A DNA stretch of 64,000 nt, taken from Kushneria indalinina DSM 14324 (GTDB taxonomy: Bacteria; Pseudomonadota; Gammaproteobacteria; Pseudomonadales; Halomonadaceae). Under the pieces are notes generated by a model that saw only the letters and a list, made by a program, of their open reading frames with translations, did not search any database and was not told the origin of the DNA. Positions within the stretch are counted from its first letter, which is position 1. Each line of letters starts with the position of its first letter. The DNA is taken from positions 434,001 to 498,000 of the forward strand of contig NZ_QRDJ01000006.1 in NCBI RefSeq assembly GCF_003385845.1, read 5' to 3'. Below are positions 26,289 to 35,759 of the stretch, one piece after another. Made by a program: the position numbers and the translations under genes.

Positions 26289-27947
26289 TCAGGATTCGTC
26301 ATCCTGATCGCTGTTGTCATCATGATGGACCTGGGCGACGGCACGGGTGTTGTCGGCACTCTCAAGCTTGGCCAGCAGTTCCCTTGATTCGGTCTTGAAG
26401 CTTGCCAGCTCCTGGCCGGACAGGGAGCGCCCGCCGGGTAACTTGACGCGCATGGCGTTGACCTGAGAGCCGTTGGCGATGATCTCATAGTGCAGATGCG
26501 CGCCGGTGCTGCGGCCGGTATTGCCCGATTTGGCGATCTCCTGGCCCATCTTGACGCGCTGGCCGGGTTTGACCTCGGGCTTGGAGAGGTGCAGATAACG
26601 GGTCTGATAGCCGTTGTCATGGGTGATCACGATATATTTGCCTGCCAGCGGATGACTGACCACCCTGGTGACGCGGCCATCGGCCGGCGCGCGTACCGTG
26701 GAGCCGACCGGCATGGCAAAGTCGGTCCCCTTGTGCGGGGAAATACGACCCGTGACCGGGTGACGACGCTTGAGGTTGAACGGCGAGCTGATCCGATACT
26801 GACCCTTGAAGGGATAACGGTTGAAGGCCGGATCAAGCCCCTGACCGTCGGGCGTGTAGTAATCCCCGTCATGACGCACGACGGTGAGCTTGTCCCGGCC
26901 TTCGTAGTGGGCGGCCAGAATGCGCGAGTCGTAGGGCTTGCCATCGATCACGTCCGATTCGACCAGCACCTGAAATTTATCGCCATCACGCGCCGAGCGG
27001 TTGAAGTTGAGCTTTTTGCCCAGCACCGAGATCAGCTCGGCCACTTCGCCGCTGGAAAGGCCGGTAGCGCGGGCGGAAGAGCCGAAGCTGCCGCTGACCG
27101 TGCCGGCAAAAAGGCGCTGTGTTGCTTCACCGGTACGCTCAATGTCGTTGACGCTAAAGCGCTCATCCGTATTTTCGCGCTCGAAGAGATAGCCACTGCG
27201 TGTGTTTTTCATGACGCGAAGCGCCAGCAGATGTCCGTCCTTGTCGACCTTGTAATCCAGATCGCGGCCGACACGCAGGTTGGTCAGCGCCTTCTTGTCG
27301 GGCGCATCGTCGATCAGTTTGAGCACTTCACTATAGCCCAGCCCCAGACTGTGTTCGGCAAGCTCTGCGAAGGTGTCGCCTGACTGTACCTTGTAGGTTT
27401 GCCATTCAGGGATATAGGGCTCACGGGTTTCGATCTGACTGCTGAGGGAGAACTGACCGCTCAGGCTGCCATCGGCGGAACCTGCAAAGTCTTCGGTGTC
27501 GTCGTCGTTGAAGTTGTCGACATAGGACGTATGCCCCTCCATACCGTTGCCCATGCCCGTGACATGATCAGCGCTGGCAATGGTCTTCTCATTGCTATCC
27601 AGCGCTGCGCCAGCATTCATGGAAGCAAGGTTGGAAGCCACGGCCAGGGCCCGCTCGACATTGAGCTGGTCCATTCTTTCAGAGGCAGGCGCAGCGAGCG
27701 CCAGCGCGCCGGCAATTTCGAGGTGCGTCGGCTGACCAAAGGCGCGTGCCTGGTCCTGTGTCGTGGCAGCAAGTGCGACGCCCATGGGCTGGGCGACCTG
27801 CTGGAGTTCTGCCACCGTGGCATCGGTAGCAGCTGAGGTGTTCGTATTCTGGTAAAGCTGATGTGCACCCAACACGCCGACCATGGCGGTAACCGGTAGC
27901 AATAAGAGCCTGTGCGTGCGGGGTAGCGAACTGAAAATTCGCAACAT
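26289..27947 (-). CDS. mepM: M23 murein DD-endopeptidase with LysM/OapA-like domain (MepM-like)
   Basis: The 552-residue protein has an N-terminal membrane anchor (LLLLPVTAMVGVLGAH). A LysM/OapA-like segment (YKVQSGDTFAELAEHSLGL, given as VQSGDTFAELAE, near residue 185) follows. The C-terminal M23 metallopeptidase domain has zinc-binding HKGTDFAMP near residue 405 and HLHYE near residue 486. This family cleaves D-Ala-mDAP cross-links to allow wall growth. It is longer than E. coli MepM (about 440 residues) because of the N-terminal Ala/Asn-rich region. An inverted repeat overlapping a TATAAT box lies ~100 bases upstream. Confidence 0.88.
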   Translation of the reverse strand: MLRIFSSLPRTHRLLLLPVTAMVGVLGAHQLYQNTNTSAATDATVAELQQVAQPMGVALAATTQDQARAFGQPTHLEIAGALALAAPASERMDQLNVERALAVASNLASMNAGAALDSNEKTIASADHVTGMGNGMEGHTSYVDNFNDDDTEDFAGSADGSLSGQFSLSSQIETREPYIPEWQTYKVQSGDTFAELAEHSLGLGYSEVLKLIDDAPDKKALTNLRVGRDLDYKVDKDGHLLALRVMKNTRSGYLFERENTDERFSVNDIERTGEATQRLFAGTVSGSFGSSARATGLSSGEVAELISVLGKKLNFNRSARDGDKFQVLVESDVIDGKPYDSRILAAHYEGRDKLTVVRHDGDYYTPDGQGLDPAFNRYPFKGQYRISSPFNLKRRHPVTGRISPHKGTDFAMPVGSTVRAPADGRVTRVVSHPLAGKYIVITHDNGYQTRYLHLSKPEVKPGQRVKMGQEIAKSGNTGRSTGAHLHYEIIANGSQVNAMRVKLPGGRSLSGQELASFKTESRELLAKLESADNTRAVAQVHHDDNSDQDDES

Positions 27948-28043
27948 GATTATGAGCGCCGTATACAGATAGATAAAAGGGATAAAGGCTGGATTACCTT
28001 ACCTCATGGTCAGCGACATGCCTAGTCCGAATATCAATAATTG

Positions 28044-28071
28044 ATAACCTTTATTATAGATTAAAGGGTAT
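28044..28071. promoter_or_regulatory. Inverted repeat over a TATAAT box upstream of the M23 gene
   Basis: ATAACCTTTA (28044-28053) and TAAAGGGTAT (28062-28071) form 10-bp arms with one mismatch and an 8-base spacer. The minus-strand TATAAT (28058-28053) lies inside it. This could be an operator for the leftward endopeptidase gene; the protein that binds is unknown. Confidence 0.45.
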
Positions 28072-28645
28072 TGCCACCGGCGATGATTGACAGAGGATTA
28101 TTGTGAAATGCTTGTACAAGTATAATCCTTTACATGGAAGGGTATGTCACCCCGGTCGGGCATGCCTATTGCCGCCTCCGCCGCATGACTGTCGCTCTGA
28201 CGGCCCGGCGTCTTCCCGTTGGAAAAGGGTAGGGAGAACCAAATCTTCCTCATTTTTGATGCTGTATATATAAACAGCAAAGGTTGAGAGGGCAATTTTA
28301 AAGGAAGCTTTATTTGGTCTTCATATGCCGAAATGAGCCCTCTTTATTTAAAGATGAAAGAGCAAAAAAACTTGTCCATTTTTAAGAATGGAACTCAAAA
28401 ATAAGACATCACCCTGATTTAATGAACGCCGATTAAATCCAGAATGTAGTGTTTTGTTATAGTGATAAAGTTTTTTTTATGTGTTTTGGCTGCCATGATT
28501 AAATATTGTTTACGTCCCTGAACCAGCTTCAAGTGTGCCGATCAGAGCATTTAGACGTCTGATTGGAAAGAAATTTTCAGTGCAGAATTGATCATGTGGA
28601 CAGGGGTAAGCCTGCCGATACTTCCATGAGTTGACAGGATGTAAC
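28072..28645. other. AT-rich intergenic region with strong dyads; no convincing gene
   Basis: Between the M23 and LysR genes the sequence is clearly AT-richer than the surroundings, especially 28230-28600. It has a plus-strand TATAAT at 28121-28126 and a paired arm set 28238-28250 with 28302-28318 (ACCAAAT, CTTCCT / AGGAAG, ATTTGGT). An inner GCTGT/ACAGC hairpin lies at 28261-28278. A competing pair AGAGGGC (28286-28292) / GCCCTCT (28337-28343) is followed by TTTATTT. A 65-codon leftward frame at 28098-28295 has no recognisable features. A structured RNA or long leader is possible. Confidence 0.4.
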
Positions 28646-29533
28646 ATGTCTCGAGTCACGCTGGTTCAATGGCAAATGCTGGCTGCAGTGGTCGACCATG
28701 GCGGTTTTGCACGCGCTGCAGAAGCGATCCATAAAAGCCCTTCCAGCATCAATCATGCGGTCCATAAACTCGAAACCCAGCTGGGCGTTCAACTGCTGGA
28801 TACCAGCGCACGACAGCTGCGTCTTACCGAGTCGGGGGAGATGCTGCTGCGCCGGGCGCGTCAGTTGCTGGAAAGTGCCGATACCATTGAGGCCGTCGCC
28901 GATAGCCTTTCAGGCGGTCTGGAGGCCGAGATTACCATCGCGATCGATCAGATCCTGGCGCCGGAGACATTGTGCCTTGCCCTTGATCGCTTTTCTGCCA
29001 GGTATCCCCACACGCGGGTCCAGCTTCATGAGGCGGTGCTCAACGGGGGTGTGGAGATGCTGCTGGACAACCGCGTGGATCTTTTGATCGGCGGTCTGCC
29101 GGTGCCGGGCTATCTGGGGGAGCTGCTGGGGGCCATCCGCTTCATTGCCGTGGCGCATCCCGATCACGCCCTTCACCAGCTGGGCCGGTCGTTGGATCTG
29201 CGTGATCTGCGTCAGCATCGCCAGATCGTGACCCGCGACTCTGCCCGACGTGAACAAAACGATAGCGGCTGGCTCAAGGCCGAGCAGCGCTGGACCGTGT
29301 CTCATGTGGCGACCTGCCTGGACATTCTGGTCCGGGGGCTGGGCTTTGCCTGGGTGTCGCAGGCCCGTGTACAACCCCTGCTGGACAGTGGGCAGCTCAA
29401 GGCACTGCCGCTGCAGGCCGGCGGTATTCGAGAGGTTCCTCTTTCCCTGTACATTAATGATGTAGAAGGTGCCGGGCCTGGCGTGCAGGCCATGGCCGAG
29501 GCGCTGCGCCTGGAGTTTCGCGCTCGAGTCTGA
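28646..29533 (+). CDS. LysR-family transcriptional regulator
   Basis: The 295-residue protein has the N-terminal LysR helix-turn-helix (ALQ-type pattern GGFARAAEAIHKSPSSINHAV, split as GGFARAAEAIH and SPSSINHAVHKLE) and a C-terminal effector domain. The ATG at 28646 has AGGATG upstream. The next gene, a hydroquinone reductase, is 110 bases downstream on the same strand and could be a target. There is no divergent partner gene, so the regulon is unclear. Confidence 0.9.
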   Translation: MSRVTLVQWQMLAAVVDHGGFARAAEAIHKSPSSINHAVHKLETQLGVQLLDTSARQLRLTESGEMLLRRARQLLESADTIEAVADSLSGGLEAEITIAIDQILAPETLCLALDRFSARYPHTRVQLHEAVLNGGVEMLLDNRVDLLIGGLPVPGYLGELLGAIRFIAVAHPDHALHQLGRSLDLRDLRQHRQIVTRDSARREQNDSGWLKAEQRWTVSHVATCLDILVRGLGFAWVSQARVQPLLDSGQLKALPLQAGGIREVPLSLYINDVEGAGPGVQAMAEALRLEFRARV

Positions 29534-29643
29534 AAAGCAGGGCGTGTGATGTGATCGCTTTTTGTGTCAACCGCATTTGAAGCGGCTATTCTCATGGCCC
29601 GAACATGAATTTTCCGGAGAGATCGCCGGGCAAGGAGACTGCC

Positions 29644-30654
29644 ATGGGATTACTGGTCGATGGACAGTGGGTAGACCGCTGGTATGACACCAAAAGCAAT
29701 AACGGCGAGTTTGTTCGCGAGTCAGCACAGCTGCGTGACTGGGTCACCCCCGATGGTGTGCCCGGCCCCGAAGGGCAGAGCAGCATCAGTGCAAGCGCCA
29801 ATCGCTTTCATCTTTATGTGTCGCTGGCCTGCCCATGGGCGCATCGTGCGCTGATCATGCGTCGCCTGAAGGGGCTGTCCGAGTTGATGGGTGTCTCTGT
29901 CACCAGCCCGTATATGCTGGATGAGGGGTGGACGTATGAGCTGGACGAAGGCTCCAGCGGTGATCCGATCAACGGGGTACGCCGCCACTACCAGCTGTAT
30001 ACCCTGACGGATGAGCATTACACGGGACGCGTGACCGTGCCCGTGCTGTGGGACAAGAAGAAATCGCGCATCGTCAACAATGAATCTGCCGATCTGATGC
30101 GTATTTTCAATACCGCGTTTGACGAGCTGACCGGCAATCGGCTTGATCTGTATCCGGCACCGCTGCGTGAAGAGATCGATCGCATCAATGATGAGGTCTA
30201 TGACCGGGTCAACAACGGGGTCTACAAGGCCGGGTTTGCCACCGAGCAGAAAGTATATGAAAAGCATGTGACGGCGCTGTTTGAAACGCTGGATCGCCTG
30301 GAGGCCCTGCTTGATGAGCGCCGCTATCTGGCCGGTGAGTATCTGACCGAGGCCGATATCCGGCTTTTCACCACGCTCGTTCGCTTTGACAGCGTCTATT
30401 ACGGTCACTTCAAGTGCAATCTCAAAAGAATCGAGGATTATCCCGCACTTTCAAACTATCTTCGCGAGCTCTATCAATGGCCGGAGGTGGCCGAGACCGT
30501 CAACATGACGCACATCCAGCGTCACTACTACGGCAGCCATTCAGGGATCAATCCCAATGGCATTGTCCCCCTGGGCCCCGAGCTTGACCTTGATCGACCC
30601 CATGACCGCGAGCGACTACCGGGCAAGGGGATCTGGCAGCACTCTGTCCAATAA
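29644..30654 (+). CDS. yqjG: Glutathionyl-hydroquinone reductase (Xi-class GST)
   Basis: The 336-residue protein has the Xi-class signature ACPWAHR with catalytic Cys63, and the family's N-terminal GLLVDGQWVDRWYDTK pattern. The C-terminal helical domain includes LTEADIRLFTTLVRFDSVYYGHFKCN (piece EADIRLFTTLVRFD). It reduces glutathionyl-hydroquinones, giving quinone detoxification in the cytoplasm. AAGGAG lies 12 bases before the ATG at 29644. A long imperfect hairpin (30661-30700) just after the stop may act as a terminator. Confidence 0.92.
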   Translation: MGLLVDGQWVDRWYDTKSNNGEFVRESAQLRDWVTPDGVPGPEGQSSISASANRFHLYVSLACPWAHRALIMRRLKGLSELMGVSVTSPYMLDEGWTYELDEGSSGDPINGVRRHYQLYTLTDEHYTGRVTVPVLWDKKKSRIVNNESADLMRIFNTAFDELTGNRLDLYPAPLREEIDRINDEVYDRVNNGVYKAGFATEQKVYEKHVTALFETLDRLEALLDERRYLAGEYLTEADIRLFTTLVRFDSVYYGHFKCNLKRIEDYPALSNYLRELYQWPEVAETVNMTHIQRHYYGSHSGINPNGIVPLGPELDLDRPHDRERLPGKGIWQHSVQ

Positions 30655-31109
30655 CACGCAGCGGCCAGGGACGATCGCCATGATGGCCCCTGGCTGCTCG
30701 CCTGTCTTCGACTTTCGGCGTGCACAAACAGCCGCGCTGTGATAGATTGTGTCCACCTCGCTTGTGAAGACCCTGCCATCTCTGCTGATTCGCCCCCATT
30801 GAGACTGCCGTTGCGTAGGGGACGATTCTCCAAGGCGCCAAAGCGCCCACGCATCGATGGAGCATTGGGCACCATACGAAGGCAGTGACTGCCATGACCT
30901 GTCGGTCGCCGCGTATGACGTGTTGCCCAGATGCAATAACGGTCGCCACATGCCACGGATATCGCTGTTGGCTCGCCCGTAGTGTGAGCCAGCCATGACG
31001 ATACGAGTGCGACCGGTCCGGGAACCATCCGATATGTCTATCGTTTGATGAATGCCTCCCGACCAGACATTTTCCCCCGCCGGCCCAATGCCGGCTTATA
31101 AGGTGTGAC
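30655..31109 (+). promoter_or_regulatory. 455-base intergenic region; probable long leader of the DEAD-box helicase gene
   Basis: I see no credible gene here; the leftward frames have no family features. It begins with a terminator-like GGCCAGGG/CCCCTGGC hairpin and contains GGCAG-TGA-CTGCC at 30881-30893. It ends with GCCGGC-CCAAT-GCCGGC (31079-31095) placed just before the AAGGTG ribosome site. Cold-shock helicase genes often have long structured leaders, so post-transcriptional control is plausible. Confidence 0.4.
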
Positions 31110-32831
31110 ATGACTTCTACTTCCGTTGCCTCGCCGAATTTCGGTGACATGGCGCTGCTGCCTGCTGTTCTTGAATCTCTTGAGTCCCTGGGCTACGAAA
31201 CGCCGTCTCCCATTCAGGCGCAGACCATCCCATCGCTTCTGGAAGGCGCTGACCTTTTGGGTCAGGCGCAAACCGGTACCGGCAAGACGGCCGCTTTTGC
31301 CTTGCCGCTGCTCTCCAAGCTCGATCTTGAGCGTCGTGAACCGCAGGTGCTGGTTCTGGCCCCGACGCGCGAACTCGCTCAGCAGGTTGCCGTGGCCTTC
31401 AGCCGCTACGGCCAGAACATCAAGGGCCTTGAGGTCGTCACACTTTGCGGTGGTCAGGACTACCGTGAACAGATGCGCGGCCTGAAAAGCGGTGGTCAGA
31501 TCGTCGTGGGCACGCCGGGTCGTGTCATCGACCACCTGGATCGCGGCTCGCTGAGCCTGACCGGCCTGAACGCGCTGGTGCTTGATGAAGCCGACGAAAT
31601 GCTTCGCATGGGCTTCATTGACGACGTCAAGCGCGTCCTCAAGGATACTCCGACCGACGCACAGCGCGTGTTCTTCTCGGCCACGCTGCCGCCGGAAATT
31701 TCACGCATCGTCAGCCGCTATCTGGTCGATCCGGTTACCGTACAGATCGAAGCGCGTGCCGCCACGACCACCATTCAGCAGCGCGTCTGTCGTGTGGAAG
31801 GTCCGGCCAAGATTGAAGCGCTGGCCCGTATTATCGAAGTCGAGCCGGTTGATGCTGCCATCGTCTTCGTGCGTACCCGTGCCTCCTGCACCACGCTGGT
31901 CGATCAGCTGGTCGCCCGTGGTATCGCCGCGGCGCCGCTGTCCGGTGATCTGGATCAGAGCCTGCGTGAGCGCACGGTTCAGCGCCTGAAAAAGGGCAAG
32001 GTCGACGTGCTGGTGGCCACCGATGTCGCCGCCCGTGGTCTTGACGTGCCGCGTATCACGCATGTCATCAACTTTGACATGCCCCACGACACCGAAGCCT
32101 ATATTCACCGTATCGGTCGTACCGGCCGCGCCGGCCGCGAAGGCACGGCGATTGCCTTTGCCGGTGGCCGTGAAGTGCGCAAGATTCGCTGGCTCGAGCA
32201 GGCCACCGGCCAGAAAATCGACATCATGGAGCTTCCCGACGAGAAGACCATGCGTGCGCATCGCGACGAGAAGTTCAAGGCGCGTGCCGAGGCCATGCTC
32301 GAGCGCGGTCATGAGCATCAGCGTGAGATGGTCGAATCGCTGATGGCAGAGGGCATCGATCCGATCGATCTGGCCTGTGTCTTTGCAAGCCTGGCGCGTG
32401 CCGGTGAGCCGCCGATTCGCTCTTTGCCGAAATCCAACCCGCGCAGCGAGCGCCCCGAACGTGGCGAGCGCAGCGAGCGTGGCGGTGAGCGTCGTGCCCC
32501 GCGTCGCCAGGGCGGTCCGTCGGAAGGCATGACCCGCTATCGTCTGGCCGTGGGCCATCGCGATAACATCAAGCCGGGACAGCTGGTCGGTGCACTGGCC
32601 AATGAAGGTGGCATCGAAGGCGCTCGTATCGGTCGCATCGATATTCGCCAGACTCATAGCCTGGTCGAACTGCCCACCAGCCTGCCCGAGACCGTGCTGG
32701 CCAAGATGGCGCGTGCCCGTGTCGGCGGTCGCCAGCTCGAGATCAGCAAGGACGGCGGTCGCCCCGAAGGCGATAGCGAAGGTCGCGAGCAGCGTCCGCG
32801 TCGTGACGATCGTCGCCAGCAGGCCTCCTGA
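31110..32831 (+). CDS. deaD: DEAD-box ATP-dependent RNA helicase (DeaD/CsdA type)
   Basis: The 573-residue protein has all core motifs: AQTGTGKT near residue 52, PTRELAQQ, TPGR, DEAD in VLDEADEML near residue 158, SAT, ARGLD, and HRIGRTGRAG near residue 332. An Arg/Glu/Gly-rich linker (about residues 445-470) follows, then a DbpA-like RNA-binding domain (YRLAVGHRDNIKPGQLVGAL region, residues ~475-550). DeaD unwinds RNA in ribosome assembly and cold adaptation. It is monocistronic with a strong terminator. Confidence 0.93.
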   Translation: MTSTSVASPNFGDMALLPAVLESLESLGYETPSPIQAQTIPSLLEGADLLGQAQTGTGKTAAFALPLLSKLDLERREPQVLVLAPTRELAQQVAVAFSRYGQNIKGLEVVTLCGGQDYREQMRGLKSGGQIVVGTPGRVIDHLDRGSLSLTGLNALVLDEADEMLRMGFIDDVKRVLKDTPTDAQRVFFSATLPPEISRIVSRYLVDPVTVQIEARAATTTIQQRVCRVEGPAKIEALARIIEVEPVDAAIVFVRTRASCTTLVDQLVARGIAAAPLSGDLDQSLRERTVQRLKKGKVDVLVATDVAARGLDVPRITHVINFDMPHDTEAYIHRIGRTGRAGREGTAIAFAGGREVRKIRWLEQATGQKIDIMELPDEKTMRAHRDEKFKARAEAMLERGHEHQREMVESLMAEGIDPIDLACVFASLARAGEPPIRSLPKSNPRSERPERGERSERGGERRAPRRQGGPSEGMTRYRLAVGHRDNIKPGQLVGALANEGGIEGARIGRIDIRQTHSLVELPTSLPETVLAKMARARVGGRQLEISKDGGRPEGDSEGREQRPRRDDRRQQAS

Positions 32832-32880
32832 GGCCGTGATGCCGGTGCGCTGACAGGCGCTCCGGCATGACAGCAATACA

Positions 32881-32915
32881 AAAGGCCCTCTGCCCATCGG
32901 CAGGGGGCCTTTTTG
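32881..32915 (+). terminator. Terminator after the DEAD-box helicase gene
   Basis: AAGGCCC-TCTGCC / GGCAG-GGGGCCTT forms a stable stem around CATC, followed by TTTTT. Confidence 0.9.
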
Positions 32916-32999
32916 CATCCGGCAAAAGCCTCGTCGGCAAGGGCGGCTGGCACCGGGTGAGTGGGGTTGTCTACGCTCAGGCAACAGCCAGGAGGAACC

Positions 33000-33728
33000 A
33001 TGACATCGAAACGTCAGCCGTTGCATGAGTGGACCGTCGACCCCGACACCGCCATCGCGCTACAGAAATCGCTTGCACCGCGTATCAACTGCAGCGATCA
33101 GATCGGCGAAGTCGAGCATATCGCCGGGGTGGATATCGGCTTTGAAGAGGGTGGTGACATCACGCGCGCGGTAATCGTGGTCATGCGCTGGCCGTCGCTG
33201 GAGATCGTGGAGCGCGTTCTGCATCGCACGCCCACGACAATGCCCTATATTCCCGGGCTTTTGAGCTTTCGCGAGCTGCCGGCGGCGTTGGAAGCCTTTG
33301 AGCAGCTGACCATCACGCCCGATCTTTTGATGGTGGACGGCATGGGCATCGCCCATCCGCGTCGGCTGGGCATCGCCGCCCATCTGGGACTGTGGCTGGA
33401 CATGCCGGCCATCGGCGTGGGCAAGAGCCGCCTGTGCGGTCAGCATGACGAGGTGCCGGAAGCACGGGGCAGCTGGGTGCCGCTGAGACATCGCAACGAG
33501 ACCATCGGGGGCGTATTGCGCACCCGCGAACGGGTCAAGCCGCTCTATATCTCCACCGGCCACCGACTGTCGCTTGAAACCTCGATCAGCTGGGTCATGC
33601 AGTGCCTGACCCGCTACAAGCTGCCGGAACCCACCCGTCAGGCCGATCGCATCGCTTCTCGCCGTACCGCTGAAACGCGGCGCCCGGAGGAGGACGCCGC
33701 ATCCGGACAGGATAACCTGCCGCTCTGA
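33000..33728 (+). CDS. nfi: Endonuclease V (deoxyinosine 3'-endonuclease)
   Basis: The 242-residue protein has the EndoV landmarks in order: GVDIGF (catalytic Asp, residue ~43), PYIPGLLSFRE near residue 81 (substrate wedge), LLMVDGMGIAHPRRLG near residue 108 (second catalytic Asp) and AIGVGKSRL near residue 139. It nicks DNA one base 3' of deaminated adenines to start repair. The ATG at 33000 follows a consensus AGGAGG. The basic, Arg-rich C-terminal tail after residue 215 is extra to the catalytic fold. Confidence 0.92.
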   Translation: MTSKRQPLHEWTVDPDTAIALQKSLAPRINCSDQIGEVEHIAGVDIGFEEGGDITRAVIVVMRWPSLEIVERVLHRTPTTMPYIPGLLSFRELPAALEAFEQLTITPDLLMVDGMGIAHPRRLGIAAHLGLWLDMPAIGVGKSRLCGQHDEVPEARGSWVPLRHRNETIGGVLRTRERVKPLYISTGHRLSLETSISWVMQCLTRYKLPEPTRQADRIASRRTAETRRPEEDAASGQDNLPL

Positions 33729-33755
33729 GGTATACCGTTATCTCGGGTATAGAAC

Positions 33756-34775
33756 TCAGCGGTTCTGACCAAGCCATTCAAGCAGCGCGTCATGGAAGCG
33801 CTCGGGGGCCTGTACCTGTGGCGAGTGGCCCAGGTCCTCGAAGTGGACATAGGTGGCTTCCGGAATGCGCTCGGCAATCTCCGGGCCCAGCTCGTCGTAG
33901 TGCCCGAGTGTTTTCTGGACCTCCTCGGAGGCCAGCCCCTTGCCGACGGCCGTATTGTCCTGATCGCCGACCACCAGCAGGGTGGGGACCTCAAGATCCT
34001 CGAACTCGTAAACGACCGGCTGGGTGAGGACCATGTCGTAGGTCAGCGCCTGGCTCCAGGCGTTGATGTCGCGCCCTTCGCCGCGATACATGCCGGCCTG
34101 CATCTCGACCCAGCGGTCATATTCGGGTTCCCACTCACCGGCGTAGTAGGTCTCCTGCTGATACTCTCGCATCTTTTCGGCGCTGGCCTGCTTGCCACTT
34201 TCATACCAGTCATCAACGGACTGCCAGGGCACGCCCTTCGCTTTCCAGTCCTCCAGCCCGATGGGGTCGACCAGTACCAGCTGATGCGTGGCTTCGGGAT
34301 ACATCAGCGCATAGCGTGTGGCCAGCATGCCGCCCATGGAGTGGCCCATGATGGTGGCATTGTCGATCTCGAGATGGTCGAGCAGGGCATGGGTGTTGTT
34401 GGCCAGCTGCTGGAAGCTGTACTGATAGTGCTGCGGCTTGCTGGATTTGCAAAAGCCGATCTGGTCCGGCGCGATCACGCGATAGCCCTGCTGCGTCAAC
34501 GCCCTGATCGTGCTCTCCCAGGTCGCGGCGCAGAAGTTCTTTCCATGCATCAGGACCACCGTTTCCCCGTTGGGATCGCCCTGTGGGGCCACGTCCATGT
34601 ACATCATCTCGAGCGACTGCTGCTGGGAGTTCAGCTCGAAGCGATGCAGCTCCCAGGGGTAGTCGAAACCTTCCAGCCGGGGACCGTAGACCGGCCCATC
34701 CTCAGAGGTGTTATCGGCGGCCATGGCAGGCAGGGCCAGGGAAATGAATAGTGGGGCCAGCAGAAAAGAGCGCAT
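33756..34775 (-). CDS. Secreted alpha/beta hydrolase
   Basis: The 339-residue protein has a cleavable signal peptide (LLAPLFISLALPAMAA, cut near residue 20). The alpha/beta-hydrolase fold shows the oxyanion MHGKNFC near residue 80, nucleophile GHSMGG near residue 145, and a late LGHSPQ histidine near residue 321. It is likely periplasmic; the substrate is unknown (esterase, lactonase or peptidase are all possible). AAGGAA before the ATG at 34775 supports the start. The 324-base region to the divergent membrane protein gene at 35100 holds no gene that I can support. Confidence 0.82.
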   Translation of the reverse strand: MRSFLLAPLFISLALPAMAADNTSEDGPVYGPRLEGFDYPWELHRFELNSQQQSLEMMYMDVAPQGDPNGETVVLMHGKNFCAATWESTIRALTQQGYRVIAPDQIGFCKSSKPQHYQYSFQQLANNTHALLDHLEIDNATIMGHSMGGMLATRYALMYPEATHQLVLVDPIGLEDWKAKGVPWQSVDDWYESGKQASAEKMREYQQETYYAGEWEPEYDRWVEMQAGMYRGEGRDINAWSQALTYDMVLTQPVVYEFEDLEVPTLLVVGDQDNTAVGKGLASEEVQKTLGHYDELGPEIAERIPEATYVHFEDLGHSPQVQAPERFHDALLEWLGQNR

Positions 34776-35099
34776 GAAATATTCCTTGCCAGGTATCGTT
34801 GGGCGATGTCGTTGTCGTGGAGTTGCCAGATATCCATCATTTGACGGCTCTCCAGTCTGGCAAAAAATGGCAGGGCACAATGAGGCCGGTGTGGCTTTTT
34901 AAGCTCCCCTAAAGATCTGCAGGCGCACGCTCGGGCACGACCCCGAATGGTTCGATCTGTCATGATCCTTTATCACAGGCGACATGCAGGCCCTGTATCC
35001 CGGCATGGCCGGCACACAGTGCTGTCGAAGTATTCGTTTGTTTGCCATGATAGAACGCCTGAATCCACTACGCCCATCGCAATCAAAGGACCCCTGGCC

Positions 35100-35678
35100 A
35101 TGCAGAAAAAAGGTATTGGCGATTTCTTTTTTACCATCGTTCTCTGGATCCTGATCGGTGGTCTGGCTCAGTGGCTGATGCAACATCAGCTCAATGGCGA
35201 CGGGGGCAATGCCGCGATGACCGGTATTTCCACCGGCAGCAACACGGCCGAAGGCGTCGGTTTTTCTTCCTACTGGAGCGCGCTGGGGCTGGTCTCGCTC
35301 TTTTTTGCCGTCATTGCCTTCATGGCGCGGGATCTGATGCGTGACAATCCGGTGACCCGTTCGCTAAAGGTGATCGGTACGCGTCTTTTGAGCACGACCT
35401 TTGATATCGGTCTTTTTGCGCTGGGCGGCACACTCTTTTTGATGCTGAGCCCGACAGCGGTGAATACGGTGCCGCAGTGGCAGGCGCTGTTCATCGGCAT
35501 CAGCCTGCCGTTTTTCATCGTCATCCTGGTGGTGCTGGGGGTGATCTGGTGCCTGCTGAGGTTCTCGCGTCTCTCGCTGGTCAGTATCCCGGCGCTCGAG
35601 TTCAAGCCGATGGTCCGCGTTGCCCTTTACCTGGGTCTGCTGGCGATTCTGGTACTGGCCGTTTGGCTGGCGCTGTAA
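35100..35678 (+). CDS. Membrane protein of unknown function, four predicted segments
   Basis: The 192-residue protein has four hydrophobic stretches: residues ~9-26, ~62-75, ~102-117 with ~129-150, and ~172-192. No family motif is recognised. AAAGGA at 35085-35090 supports the ATG. It is monocistronic, bounded by its own terminator, and divergent from the secreted hydrolase. Confidence 0.7.
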   Translation: MQKKGIGDFFFTIVLWILIGGLAQWLMQHQLNGDGGNAAMTGISTGSNTAEGVGFSSYWSALGLVSLFFAVIAFMARDLMRDNPVTRSLKVIGTRLLSTTFDIGLFALGGTLFLMLSPTAVNTVPQWQALFIGISLPFFIVILVVLGVIWCLLRFSRLSLVSIPALEFKPMVRVALYLGLLAILVLAVWLAL

Positions 35679-35692
35679 ATCTTCGCCAGATG

Positions 35693-35720
35693 AAAAGGGC
35701 CTCTGCGGAGGCCCTTTTTT
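35693..35720 (+). terminator. Terminator after the membrane protein gene
   Basis: GGGCCTC-TGCG-GAGGCCC is flanked by AAAA and TTTTTT. It may also serve the convergent sbcC gene, whose stop is 40 bases away. Confidence 0.9.
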
Positions 35721-35759
35721 ATGGCTGAAAGCCAGTTCTTTCGCCCTTCATACAGGGCG

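Noticed and set aside
28098-28295. Leftward 65-codon frame in the AT-rich region
   Set aside because: No good ribosome site, no recognisable protein features, and it runs through strong inverted repeats.
30528-31150. Overlapping leftward frames between the hydroquinone reductase and DEAD-box genes
   Set aside because: They overlap flanking genes, show no conserved motifs, and their composition looks non-coding.
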